Notes under the pieces: model-generated
What the model saw: only the letters and a program-made list of their open reading frames with translations
The model's database searches: none
Told to the model about the DNA's origin: nothing
Shown: positions 11,094 to 29,887 of the stretch, one piece after another
Position numbering within the stretch: the first letter of the stretch is position 1
Layout of the letters: the number at the start of each line of letters is the position of its first letter
Assembly (NCBI GenBank): GCA_000226015.1
Contig: JH153048.1
Coordinates: forward strand, 164,001 to 220,875
Direction of reading: 5' to 3'
From: Mnemiopsis leidyi
Taxonomy: Eukaryota; Ctenophora; Tentaculata; Lobata; Bolinopsidae
DNA length: 56,875 nt
Program-made: the position numbers and the translations under genes

Positions 11094-11930
11094 CTGGTTA
11101 GATGAAATGTGGGATCGACAAGCTTTTTGAATGTTACAGAATAAGGGTTAGACAAAGTCAGACACAATTGTCGATATAACTGCGACAACTAGTGATGTAC
11201 ATTTTGTCATGTAAAGAAAAGTCATGTATATATATCTTTAAAATCGAGCGCTACACCCCGTTTGCTTGCCGATATCGGTTTTCAATAAAGTATAATGGCA
11301 TGTTAGGTTTAGAAATAGTTTCTCTGTTTTGACCGCACAACGAATTTCGCTCACTTCATATTATTGAATTTACTATTATCATCGAATTTATCAGGCTAGT
11401 GAAGCTGGTTAACCCATCTCTTAATCGTCGAAACAGTTCAAAGGCCCTCAGGCTTGAGTTCTACCAAACAACCCAGCACAGATTACAGAATTAATAAACT
11501 GCATACTGCAATTTATTATGATCAAAATCCTTTATATTAGTTTCAATGATGAATTAAATGTCCGTTAACATACATGTTTACTTAAATAGACATTTCCCAC
11601 CAAAATTGAAACTCCATAATTTCCAAATAAATAACAAAAATGGCAGCCCTCACTCCCCCTTTAGTGTTACATGGGCCTTTGTGTAGCCCTTTACTACATA
11701 TATGGTTGATAACTGCATCTCTCTTTAAAAATTTACAATAAGGTATAACGTCTTGTTAGTTGTTGTTTGGATAACACCCATTAGGACTTAGTTATGTTTA
11801 GAGCAAAGCTACATGATTGAACACCAATTTTCAGAAACAAATATTTATCAGAAGCCATACTGCCTTTAATTGAGTGATACAATTTTTAATTTTGTTAACT
11901 TATTGTATCTGCCATATACAGGTTAAAGCA
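11094..11930. other. Upstream region of METAP1
   Basis: No supportable exon apart from the acceptor and 9 bases in frame before the METAP1 ATG. The 5' UTR exon and promoter of METAP1 should lie here but could not be placed. Confidence 0.4.
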
Positions 11931-16095
<4,165 letters not shown>

Positions 16096-16762
16096 TAACC
16101 ACCTCTCCCGGCTTCTTAATACTGAACGTTTTGTATGATTTAGTACATGAATAGTGGACTGTGGGGTCTGATGTTGGGGTCACGGCAAACTTTGTAAAGT
16201 TATTTTGATATGAGAACTAGTTTCCTTTTACCAGTACATTGTCGAGAGGATAAGCATGGGAGGTTTTACATTCCAAAACTTTCATAGATATTCTAAAAGT
16301 CGGTTAGGTATGTGAAATAATGCTTACAGCTAGGCTATCATTACTTAAACCGCTCGCAACCTGGTGACGTATATCGTTTTTAATGGACTTTACAGTGGTG
16401 ATTATTTTAACCCTCGTACATTAACATGATGTCTGTGCCATTATCTGAGTAATGTTGTGTCACGTGTCAGATTGTAAGTTAATGATAGATTTGATTTGTG
16501 TTACATGTTTATCTTAGTTGAAAGTAATTTATAAGTAAATTGTTCTATTTCTTGGGTATTTTTGAACTGTTTCGTAATTTTCTTCAGGCTTATTTGAGAT
16601 TCTCTAATCATTTAATCTGTAACTGACAGCAAGCTGAACAATACTCAAAAGATCAATTATTTATTCCTCCATTTCTTCATTGTGTACAATTCCAACCAAT
16701 AAGACATAATTTATTCACATATTTTAAAATCATGTATCCACTCTAGATAATTACACGATGGA

Positions 16763-16768
16763 AATAAA
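16763..16768 (+). terminator. Probable METAP1 poly(A) signal
   Basis: AATAAA lies about 670 bp after the METAP1 stop and just before the TATA box of the next gene, so the two genes are tightly packed. Confidence 0.5.
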
Positions 16769-16811
16769 GCTATTTGTCTGAACGTGAAAACAAGCTCGTG
16801 ATCATGTGATC

Positions 16812-16818
16812 TATAAAA
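16812..16818 (+). promoter_or_regulatory. TATA-like box of the proline-rich gene
   Basis: TATAAAA lies about 70 bp upstream of the proposed ATG at 16884, between two inverted gatcatgtga / gatcacgtga sites. This would give a 5' UTR of about 40 nt. Confidence 0.45.
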
Positions 16819-16883
16819 ACTGTGATCACGTGAGATGGTCTACCGTGACAGAAAGAGAGCAGCAGGCAGACATATCATCCAGG

Positions 16884-19800
16884 ATGAGGTGTGTAAGTGT
16901 CATTGACACTGTGTCACTGTCTGGTTCCTAAGTGACAAGACTACTAGGTAACTAGGTTTGAAGAGTACTAAGGTACAAGACTACTAGGTTACTAGGATGC
17001 TAGGTTACTAGGTAACTACGTGGGTACTAGGATGCTGGGTTACAACGTGGTTTCTAGGCTGATAGTTTACTAGGTTATTAAGTTACCAGGTGACAAGGTG
17101 ATTACTAGGCTTGTCAACAGCTTACTTTAGTACTATAGGCGTCTAGGTTATTTCTCAATTTGTATCACTTCGATCTAGAATCTAAATTTGATTTCTGATC
17201 TAGTTTAGATAAAAACTGTTGATCTATTATTATATATAGCTTCTTTGCTGTTTGCCTGAGCTATATCGTACAACCAGACCACATGTAGGCTAGCTGTCAT
17301 ATCAGTAAGTGGGAGACGGATCTGGCGTACACGCATGCGGATTGCACGTGCATTTCAATTTGTTGTAAAATGTATATTGTTAAAACGTCACGGTGGAAAA
17401 CGCCAGGTGTCACTACGTAACCCTAGGTATAGTATCAGCTGTATCACCCTGAATCACCACGTATCTCCACGTATCACAACGTCACGTATCACCACGTAGC
17501 CCTAAGATAGTAGATACTAAATCACTTCCTATTTCAGACTCCAGGTCCCCCAGATTTACCCCCGCCTCCTCCCCCCAAGAAACCTTGTATGTCACCCACA
17601 GTTAAACATTTCCTTCTTCCCAGACCTTCTCTCGATATCTACTTACACGGGTAAGCACTGTCAAAAATTAAATGTGTGGGTTATTATAATTCTTATTTTC
17701 ACCATTATTACTAAAGTTATTATTCATTTACTTTTATTTACTATTTATTTATTTATCAATTTCACTGTTGGCTTACTGCACGTGATTAACTTATCTTATC
17801 TACATCCCTACAGATGGAAGGTAAAACTAGACGACGGTAACTACGCTAAAACCTGGATCTCTGACCAGAATTCCTACGATAACATTACTCCTTCCTACGT
17901 TCCTAACAGATATGACATTCTTGGAGAGAAATTGGACAAAGCATTCCTCAACGTGGCCGACACCTTTACCCCGCATTTGACGTCGGTCCTAAATGATAGT
18001 TTGATTGGTAATTATCATTGTATGAGAAAAATTATTGGAACTGATTATCTATGCTAGTTGCAATGGTTAATCAATTCAATAGATCTATAACAATCACATT
18101 TCTTTTATTGTTCTGTCATAACTTTCTAAGCTAACTTACCAAGTTTCTTACTTCCTAAGCTCACTTTCCAAGTTTCTTACTTCCTAAGCTTACTTCCCTA
18201 CTTCCTAAGCTAACTTGCCATTTCAACTAGCAGTTGCACTAATACCTTACAATATCTCTACAGACGATAAAATCTGGGATAATACTGAGAAGTTTACATA
18301 TCCTTCGGAAGAAAGTTTAGAGCTTGCTCCTCTTTTTACTTTGGTAGGTTTTTATACAGTTTTTATTCAGCTTTTCGTCAATCTCAAGGATTTCAACTTA
18401 AAAGATTTTAGATAACAACTTTCAATACATAGATCAATTAATTAAACCTAAATGAATCATATGATAATTATGATAATTACACCCGTTTACCCAGGATGAC
18501 CTAACCCCGACAATACCACCCCCACCTCCACCCCCACCTCCCTCCACATCCCACAAAGTTGAGGATATCGGAGTAGACCAGCTGGAGAAATCCCAATATT
18601 CACCCACTCACGACATACAGTATGAGGAAGACATGGACATTGGGCCAGACCTGGAACTATCCCCCTCTCAGTCTGCCGCTAATGAAGGGAACATTCCTGA
18701 AATTCCTGATCAGAGGTCTGTATGATGAGTGATTAATAAATCCATGATTAATAACTAAGAAATTAAATTCTAACTGATACGATCTATGGGAAACTGTGGG
18801 CAGGTTGTCTTATTTCAAATATTGAAAATAGCTGTTTAACATTACAGTTGCGTTTGATACAATCGTTTTTAACCTGTTTAGCCGACTTAAGATCTCAATG
18901 ACAAAATGAAAATTTCAGGAAAACACAAAGAACAAGCGACTCCTCCTCGGACTATTTGAGTGCAGACGAAGACTTCCCACCACCTGCACCCTCCCCTCCC
19001 TCCATACCCAACACTCCTTCTCCTGGCCCCGATAAGGACGGAACTGATGACGTCACTGTAACAGAAACTGTCCTACAGGACCCACCAGACCGTACACTGA
19101 ACCGTACATCAGACCGTACACTGAACCGTACATCAGACCGTACACCAGACCGTACACTAATATCCTCCCGCCAAGACGAAAATACAAGATCGAGAGGTAC
19201 TCTATGTAAAAGTTTTGTGTCTAATGTTGCATATCGCGTTAAATAAACACCATAAACTGGTGGTATTTGAAGGTATTGTTTCCTGTTTTATTTATCATTA
19301 TTCCCCTGTTCCGGTTTGGGTTTTAATATTTCATCGTATCAGCAGTTGGATGGCCAACTTCCTAACTTCTAAGTAGTTCTTACAGATAAATCATATATAC
19401 AATATGAGATCCGAGAGTGAAATCTAGAATATTCAATGGCATTTTTTGAAATTTTTAAGCTCAAATTATGCAATGAACTAAATGACTATTGCAGATGATG
19501 AGCTTGTAAAGGACAGTCCTGAAATTATTGACATAGAGCTCAATAAAAATACTGCTGTTGAAGAACCAGGAGAGTTGGATGATAACATGGACGGGAAGAA
19601 TTTCGAGGACATTGACTCGCCCGATGAGGTAAATTAATGATTTCGTGTTTCAGTAGTCCTATCTCAATGCAGAAATCTATCCCAATTTCACAATTGAAAT
19701 AATCACCTACAACTACTCCTGAACCATATTAATCCGGCTGATATCCATGTGAAATTCGTTCATCATGCTCGAACTCACTTCACCCCTATTTCCAGCTGGA

Positions 19801-21069
19801 GGAAGACTCCGGAGAAACAGAAGAAAACCCTCTCCGACCCCAGATATCTCTGTTCAGGGAGATCATCACGGAATCCGGAGAGATTCAGAGAGTTCTTTAC
19901 TTCCGGAAATCGAAGTTCCGGACATCCGGAACAGCGTTGTCCCAGATATCCAAGATGTCTAGTAGAATGGACTACCAGGACGCTTGTACTAACTCCGGAT
20001 TTCCGGATTTGTTTAACAAAGGCTCCAGACCTTCTAGCCTTGGTAAATATTTTGTTTTGATACGTTTGTTATACACTTTATTCCCCATCATCGATGCTTT
20101 AAAATTATCGAGAATATTTGAACATACTTGAATTCAAAATTGACATCGCAGTTTGCGCTGCGACACGATGGTGTCGCTGAGACATATCCCATGAACATGA
20201 ATAGTTAATACCCTTCTTCATTGACTGCAGCTTTGAGATTGACCTGAAAGTTGAAACAGAATTAGAGGAAAATGTAAATACCTCGGGAAAGCCCTCACAC
20301 GGGTGTATTTCTATCAGGTAGAACGTTGACAGACAGAATAGAAAATCCTAAGAAGAAGCTACCTTTACACAGACCAGGTCCTCCTAAGGATGGGAACTTC
20401 GGTGTTTCACTTACCAGCTTGACCAGAAGTTTCAAGGTGAGTGATAGTTAGTTCTTGATACAGCAGACTGCTTTCATTATCTTATATTAAACTAGCAATT
20501 CTTGCTACCTAAAGCTACCTTAAAAGCATGTCGGCTCCTTTGAGAATTAACTCAGATATAAAGATATTCTCGTAATTTGATTGCTGTGATTATAATTAAT
20601 GTAACATATTTTCAAGAAATTTTGGATCACCATCTTTCAGGTGAAGCATGATCCCTCCACTGCAGTCAAGATGAGAAACTTTGGGATGCCTCTTCGACAG
20701 ATCCGTGAAAATCTCTTTAACCCTAACCAACAAAGAACAAGACATCTTAGTGTTACTTGTAGCAACAACCCCTTCGTATCAAACGCACCTCAAATGTCAA
20801 GTAACATGCGCATGGGTAACAACACTCTTACACACTCAGAACAACTGATATCTGAATTTTGCGCGTGCTGGGTACAACGTCCGTTCCACGATGCGCGATG
20901 CGCAACTGCGCACGATAACTTTGTGGAAAATATTCTGAGAAGGCATGGGAAAAAGTATCCCGTGATAAAGGAGTGTATAAGGGAGTACTCCAGGCAGATA
21001 GGACCCTGTGCTCGAGACCCTGTCAGAAGTTTTAATCTGTTTAAGTCTATCATGAATAGCAAGACCTGA
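16884..21069 (+). CDS. Proline-rich protein of unknown function
   Basis: Ten exons with consistent phase: 16884-16892, 17538-17650, 17814-18007, 18264-18343, 18495-18715, 18919-19196, 19495-19628, 19796-20042, 20318-20436, 20641-21069; 607 residues. Exon 1 codes only MRC before a gtaagt donor and is the least certain. Visible features: proline clusters (PDLPPPPPPKKP near the N-terminus, a second run in exon 5, a third in exon 6), acidic segments, four to five repeats of a DRTLNRTS-type motif in exon 6, and a conserved-looking C-terminal region with MRNFGMPLRQIRENLF and ECIREYSRQIGPCARD. No signal peptide or membrane segment. The proline runs suggest binding of SH3, WW or EVH1 partners, which is inference. 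I do not recognise the family. Confidence 0.75.
16960..17115. repeat. Degenerate 'ctaggttacta' repeat
   Basis: Many imperfect copies of an 11-13 bp CTAGGTTACTAGG-like unit in intron 1 of the proline-rich gene. Confidence 0.6.
18115..18225. repeat. 30-bp intronic repeat ahead of exon 4
   Basis: Three to four copies of a pyrimidine-rich unit (ttcttacttcctaagct) lie in intron 3 of the proline-rich gene, just 5' of the exon 4 acceptor. Confidence 0.6.
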
Positions 21070-21075
21070 AATTAT

Positions 21076-21081
21076 AATAAA
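21076..21081 (+). terminator. AATAAA right after the proline-rich gene stop
   Basis: AATAAA starts 7 bases after the TGA at 21067-21069. If used, the 3' UTR would be extremely short; a later signal is equally possible. Confidence 0.3.
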
Positions 21082-21840
21082 CAGGATGTTTTTGGTTGTT
21101 AAATTTGTTTTCTTTTATCTATTTATAATTGGTTAAGCTATGGCTACCTACCGGCAATGATATTTTCTGGGAAATCATGTAAAAAATACTGTTCATATAC
21201 TGCCTTCTATGAAAGTTTATGCTTTTACCGACCATGATTATCTTAGTATGTTAAAATATGAGCTAGGTTTTTATTTTCAGATTTCCAAATTTTGAAAACG
21301 CTTGTCGTCGTTGAAAGTTAAGTTATTATGCATTTCCATGTATTTTAGCTATGTATTTTTCAACTTTCTATTGAACTAGTAATTGCAAACAATTTTTTGT
21401 AAAGTGATAGAACTTCACATTACATATCGTACTGAATTATATTTCTTGAATTACAAAAAAAGTTTATTATGTAATGTTATACTGTTTTAAAATCAATTGT
21501 TTTATTCCCCGATTTAATTAATGTACAGAATAAAACATATGATTGACGGATATTTCTTTAATCTAATATTCGTGATCTTCAATGTTACTAACGTCAATTC
21601 TCTTTCAACTGTCACCACTGGTGCACATATGTTTAAACCGTGCGTTGTTAAGAAAATATATCTTAGTGTTCTGCCAATCAGGATTCCAACAAGAAGTTCT
21701 CAGTATTATCATCATCATATAATTCAGCTATAGAACTAACAATGTGTACATTTAACTAGTCCATTGTGTACCTAGCTTGTAAATCCAATTTTTCTGCAGT
21801 TTACGTTTTCTTATTTCTTTGTTTCCTGTATAGCTCTGTT

Positions 21841-24800
21841 ATGACTGCAGCCTCTGAGAACGAAGTCCCTAACACTATGAAAACAGAAACAGAAGCCCCC
21901 TTAAAAACAGAAGCAGAACCTACCGAAAAAACAGAGTCGACAATGAAAACAGAATCAGAGCCGACAATAAATACCGAGGCTGCAAAAACAGAAACCAAAG
22001 TGGAAACTACTGATAAGGGGACTAAACTTGAGGCTGTCAGCACTGAGGGTGTGGAAGTTGAGTCACGTGAGTTCCTCTTTTAGTTATTCTACTCATTATG
22101 TTTTTGTCTATAGTAGTTAGTCTGTCCTTAGTTAGATTATTGCTAACTAGATAATTACTACTATTTAGATAATTACTACTTATTAGTCGGAATACCTGAA
22201 CAGTGAACACCATGTCGGCCTGCGAGACTAACAATTAACACTCCACACTAATACATAATTATGACATTCCGTTCGACAGTCTTCAACAGTAGCAATTTAC
22301 ACTGACTCTAGAAACCTGCTATATCAATCTCATGAGAAACGGGGACAGTGATTTCATGGCAGGTTTTTAAGCTAGTTCTATCTTCAAACTCAGACACGTA
22401 AATGACTGGCTTACTGAGATAAATAACTAAAAATAGAAAGACTGATCATATGTCCAATAATATTGCAGATGTTGCAGCTAAGATAGTTAAGCAGCTGGAG
22501 TACTATTTCGGAGACAGAAACTTGCGTCAGGATAGATTTCTGTTGCGAGAGGTTACACTCGATAACGGCTGGATTTCTCTTGACACCATGCTCAACTTCA
22601 AACGGTGAGTGGAGTCGTAATACAACACAATACAATGCAATACTACAATTATATAATACAATAGAATACAATACAATACAATACAATACAATACAATACA
22701 ATACAATACAATACAATACAATACAATACAATACAATACAATACAATACAATACAATACAATACAATACAATACAATACAATACATTACAATACAATACA
22801 ATACAATTGTCGCAGATTGGCCAGTATTTGCTCCGACAAAGCGAAGATTGCTAAAGCCATAGAAAGCAGCAACACCAGTCTCATCGTTCTGAACGAAGAA
22901 AAGAACAAGATCCGACGAAACCCAGATAGACCTCTTCCTAAGAACTCCGGTAAGTTGGGATACACGTTTCGTAAAATGTATTATATAGGTTTGTTCTCAA
23001 TCAAAACAATCTTATAGGCATGTCTAACGCTTTACTGATTATAATTTGAAAAAAGTTAAAAGATTATAATTGATAGTACAACTGTACTATTATCAGATGA
23101 AGAGAAGTTAGCGAGCAATCTAAAGACCGTCTATGTTAAAGGACTGCCACTAGATCTGAACATCGATAAAGCAGAGGAGTTCTTTGCAGCGCACGGCAAA
23201 ACTTGTTATATTAAACTGAGAAAAGACGGCAGTTCACAATTTAAAGGGTAAATTAGATACTAACTTCGTTACTAACTTCGTTACTAATTTGGTTACTAAT
23301 TTGGTTACCAACTTGGTTATTCACTTGGTTATTAACTTGGATATTCACTTGGTTACTAACTTGGTTACTAACTTGGCTCTTAACTTGGTTACTCACTTGG
23401 TTACTAAGGTGGTTTCAAGTGGGGAGGGGACCTTTTTAAGTCCTCATTCGGGCAAGCTCGACTCCCAGAGGTGTGCACTGATTGGTAACGGGTGTGTTAT
23501 GTTGTTTTGGGTATTCCGAAAGATCAAAGATCAACCAAGCTACATGATGTGTACGGAGCAGATATTTGAACGGACACGATTTCCACTGATAGTCAATTCA
23601 GAGAATTCATTGACCAGCACCGTGCTGAGTCGGGTATGATCCGACAGCCTCTGCATTTTATTGGTTACTCACTTGGTTACTCATTGACGAAATGAGTGCT
23701 CTAACAATAGGGCCGGTAGCTCAATTGGTAGAGCACTCATCTTGACAATGCAGAGGCAATGCAGAGGTTTTCGGATCCTACCCGATTCGGCACGGTCGGG
23801 TATGATCCGAAAACCTGCAATAATTCAATTAACACCTCCCAGATCCGTGTTTATTGAGTTTGAAACACAAGCTGACGCGGACAAGATAGTTTTAAACAAA
23901 GAACTCAAGTTTACTCCTGAATCTGAACCTCTGATAGTGATGAGTAGGAACGATTACTTCAAGTCTAAAAGCATGGTAGGTCTAAAGTCTAAACAGCGTT
24001 CAATGTAATGCGAACTTAGACACATTAAATACGGGACACTTTTTTTAAACTTAAACTCGGTCCAATAGGGTCCCATAAGCAGTATTTCACAAGCAGTATT
24101 TCATTTGAAAAGATTAGATGTAACTCTAACGTTTTATTGTAGATTATCCTGATTATTACCACGTACCTACTGCAACGAATAAACGCTGTGTAAAGAAAGT
24201 TTGTTAAAGCCTGCATATAAGTCTGTATGTTATCCTTGTATATAAGCCTGTTAAGCTTGTATAATGTATAGCTCGTATAAGCCTGCATTAAATAAGCCTG
24301 CATTAATTAAGCACGGAAATAAACTGCTTGTACTGTAACTGTGTGAGGTAACTATATAATATTCTCCAGAACGTAAAGCAAGAAAAGAATACAAAGAGGG
24401 AAGAACAAATGGGAGGAAATGCGGAAGTGAAACTTGATGTTCCTGAGACTGTCGAGTTCGAGGTAAAATAAGTAGAATAAATAAATAATAGAATAAAATA
24501 AATAAATATAATAATAATATATGAATAAATAAATAGAATAAAATAAATAATAAAATAAATCTTACTTCTGACAAATCCTAAGTTTCAGTATCATGAGAAA
24601 TAAGAAAAATGAATTGTTAAATTATTTAAGACTGTTGAAGGTTTCTGTCTATTTTTATGAATATTCTTTGCATATATGTGTGACCATATGTGCCCATGTA
24701 GGATTATTTTGTATTCATTCTTTCAATCCGTTTTTAGCTGCAGATTGTCGATAATAGAACCTACTCTTTTTGTATTCATGCAATATACGAAAATATCAAT

Positions 24801-26860
24801 AATATCGTTCATATACTTTCATATTTTAAATTGTCGCTCATTTTGTTCAAGAGTTAATGTATTATTTGACGCAAGTTTATGTGCAATAGTTATCGACTTT
24901 GTAGGATCCTATGTATACAATACTCAACACCTAAATAGGTGTTATTGTTATCACTAACATAAAGAACATTAGTGCTATATATACAACTTGTAATACAATG
25001 TATATTGTATACCTCTATAACATCAACTTAAACACGTACATTTGCTCTTGTGTTAAGTTTATATAGGTAATTGTAACTGTAAAAAGCCATTATACGTGGA
25101 CTACAGTTGTCACTCTCTAGTAAAGATTTTGTTGTTCCCCGTTAAGAGTTTCACCTCTACATTCGTACTATTATACTCCTGCTCAAAATGTATGAGTTGG
25201 GTAAACTTATTTCCATTTTCTCTATTATTGATTCGCTTCATCACATTTTTGCTAAATATTCTTGATTATAGTTAATTATAGTTAATTATAGTTAATTATT
25301 AAAACGTACGTACGATAGTTAATTATATAGTTACACTTCCTATTTAAAGACACTCCGCAGAAAGGCAAAGTACTGAAGATAACTGGACTTGCTGGTGTAG
25401 AAACTACGCGAGAAGAAATGAAGACTGTGTTCGAGGGAAATGGCGTTTCTTGGGTTACTTTCAACAAGGGAGATCCTGAGGCTTTCATCAGGTTTATTTT
25501 TTGTTTTTTTTGTAGGTTGCTCAAAACTTCGTTTAATTATTTAGATTTATTGCCATTTTATATTTGTTGCGATTTCCATTCTAGGGCCCAATCTCGATTC
25601 TCGCACTGGTGTGTTTTTACACTCACATCTGTGTTTAGGAGACCCTCAAATCCTTTGAATACATACATCTATAAAATACAGGGAATTTGTTTTTTTATTT
25701 AAAATATGTTTGGCAAGATGAGTTTGCTTGATAGGTTTGCTAGATAGGTTTGCTAGATAGGATTGCTAGATAAGTTTGAGTCATGTACAATCATTGTGTA
25801 AGTTATATGTATTTGACCGATTTTGTATGATTTTAAAACAAATCTTTTTTAGTGACTTGGTTTCAAATTTCGGCAGCTTAAATAAAGTTTTGTTCCTCAG
25901 GTTCGACGGAAGTGCTCAAGAAGCTCTGGACAAAGTTAAATCAGATGAAAAGTTTATGTTATCAGGAAAAGAAGCGTCAACTGTGGTACGTTATTTGTTG
26001 TTCTTGGTTTGGCGAAAAGAATTAGTACAGTATGCACTCTTAATTCTAGGAATTACGGCTGGTATTTGTTATCAGTAAAGCGGCAATGTATTGAGTGCTA
26101 TATTGCAATAATTATACCATCCTAGAAATTTAAAAACGTGTTTAAACCGAATTACATCCTTTCCTCCGAAGTCCTTCCTAGAATCCGATATACATTATGC
26201 TTCTTGGTTACAATCTTGAGTAAAATTCAACACCAAGCTGGACGTAATTTAGACGTAATGCTGTTATGTCATGATTGCTCAAATTTCATAATTAATCAAC
26301 ACGCTGTATGTTTTGTACGTACACAACACGCCGCGATAGCGGTTTCATCAAACGCGCAACAAAATTTGTCCCAAAATATGACCGGCGCGCGCGCACATTT
26401 TACCCTTGTGCGTGAAGAAAGCACATCACTTTTTGGTCACGTGATAATTTTAAGTAGGTGGGAATTGTGATACATCGTTAGTGCATGATCGATACATTAC
26501 AATGATCAAATCAGCTTGAAAATGTACTTGTCAGTTGTCTCAACTTGCTTTGTTATTGAGCTAGAATCAATATTCATTTTGTTCATCTCGTCCATATTAG
26601 CGGGCTCGATTTAAATTCCTACTTAACGGCCCAAGTTATTCATTGAAATTCTTTGCAAGTGCCAAGTCCCAAACTTTTTCATGAAGGAAACACACCATTG
26701 TTAGGTATTAGAGGGAGAAGAAGAAGAAGCATACTGGAAGAAAGCAGCTCTTGAAAAAGCAGAGTTCTTCCACCGGAAGAACACAAACCGAAAGAGGAGG
26801 TTTGACGGCGGCGGACGAGGAGGTAGAGGTGGTCGCGGAAAGAGACACCGCCGCGATTAG
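21841..26860 (+). CDS. SSB: La ribonucleoprotein (La autoantigen homologue)
   Basis: Nine exons: 21841-22066, 22469-22604, 22816-22949, 23097-23247, 23843-23975, 24370-24462, 25361-25491, 25901-25985, 26705-26860; 414 residues, against 408 in human. La binds the 3' UUU-OH ends of RNA polymerase III transcripts in the nucleus and protects them. The La motif spans exons 2-3 (KIVKQLEYYFGDRNL, NKIRRNPDRPLPK), RRM1 exons 4-5 (TVYVKGLPLDL, SVFIEFETQADAD) and the atypical RRM2 exons 7-8 (KVLKITGL, VTFNKGDPEAFIRF). The tail is basic and glycine-rich (GGRGGRGGRGKRHRR). Unusual is a 75-residue N-terminal extension of repeated KTE motifs before the La motif, which in human starts almost at residue 1. 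The start is the first ATG after an acceptor (gtatag). Confidence 0.95.
22635..22806. repeat. (ATACA)n pentanucleotide filling a La intron
   Basis: The 211-bp intron 22605-22815, which splits the La motif, is about 80 percent ATACA repeats. It ends 10 bp before the acceptor. The open frames of YCIVL or NTIQY type are repeat artefacts. Confidence 0.97.
23255..23405. repeat. 12-bp minisatellite downstream of La exon 4
   Basis: About twelve copies of a TTACTAACTTGG-like 12-mer begin about 10 bp after the donor of La exon 4. No exon sequence is repeated. Confidence 0.85.
23610..23820. mobile_element. tRNA-derived SINE-like inverted pair
   Basis: From 23710 the plus strand reads GGGCCGGTAGCTCAATTGG, with a perfect RNA polymerase III A box (TAGCTCAATTGG), then GTAGAGCACTCATCTTGAC and a degenerate B box (GTTTTCGGATCC, about 23768-23779). 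The segment 23762-23820 is itself a hairpin (gttttcggatcctacccga against tcgggtatgatccgaaaac). A diverged copy in reverse orientation lies at about 23610-23700 (GAGTGCTCTAAC, gtatgatccgac, gcctctgcat). Both sit in the La intron between exons 4 and 5. Confidence 0.6.
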
Positions 26861-27495
26861 CACACTTATCATCTTCATTTTTAACTGGTCTTGGGCCGCT
26901 GATTTATGTGTCAAGTAGCCCGTATTTAGACCTGATGTGTTCCGTTATTCCATGCAGTTGTAACAGGTTGAAATGACGTAGCAGGAGTTTTTTATTTATT
27001 TTTCAGGTTAATTCCATCATTCAGCCGATTTATAATTCTGAGACCGCCATCTCGTTTTAACAAGTTCTCATAATTTATTCAATTTTACGTTTTATTTGAA
27101 GATCTGTTTATTATTGATCTCTATTCTGAAATCTATTCTTATTTTCCACAAATGTTCCCGTCTTATGACTAGATAAACTTTCTTGGCGGATCTGTGGATC
27201 TTCTATGGAAGTTCTGATTTGAATGTTACTTTTCTCTGTATGACTTAGAAATGCGATCTTTTAGGACAAGTAAAAAAGTTTCATGAAAGATCTCATTCCT
27301 TAGTCATACAGAGAAAAGTAACATTCAAATCAGAACTATTATGAGACTGAACAACTATCCGCTGCTACTACAAATAAGTTCTATGGAAGTATAAATGTTG
27401 ACTGTCCGAAATAATAAATCTTATCCTACATTTCACATTACTAACACTCCCTAACTAATGTAGGCACACATGTAAAAACAGGTGCTGAGAAGGAC
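26861..27495. other. La 3' UTR and RAB4 upstream region
   Basis: No coding exon. It holds the La 3' UTR, the RAB4 promoter and the inverted repeat listed separately. Confidence 0.5.
27210..27337. repeat. Long foldback hairpin upstream of RAB4
   Basis: Arms at 27210-27261 and 27286-27337 are inverted copies; the outer 36 bp match perfectly (agttctgatttgaatgtt..., ...ctctgtatgact) and the inner part with a few mismatches. A loop of about 24 nt separates them. It ends about 160 bp before the RAB4 ATG. Confidence 0.8.
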
Positions 27496-29771
<2,276 letters not shown>

Positions 29772-29780
29772 CCATTCTAC

Positions 29781-29887
29781 TTCGGGATCTAGTTGTCCCT
29801 ATTCGGGATCTAGTTGTCCCTGTTCGGGATCTAGTTGTCCCTGTTCGGGATCTAGGTGTCTCTGTTCGGGATCTAGGTGTCTCTGTG
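29781..29887. repeat. 21-bp minisatellite in the RAB4 3' UTR
   Basis: Five copies of a 21-bp unit (core gggatctagttgtccctgtt). The unit closely matches the last coding bases of RAB4, tctaactgtccctgctcctg. In a different frame from RAB4 the units read SGSSCPC, so the array looks like an amplified copy of the C-terminal cysteine codons that drifted out of frame. Confidence 0.85.

Noticed and set aside
23710..23790. A functional tRNA gene
   Set aside because: The A box is perfect, but the anticodon arm carries an inserted base, the B box is degenerate and no 3' half pairs with the acceptor strand, so a SINE or tRNA relic is more likely.
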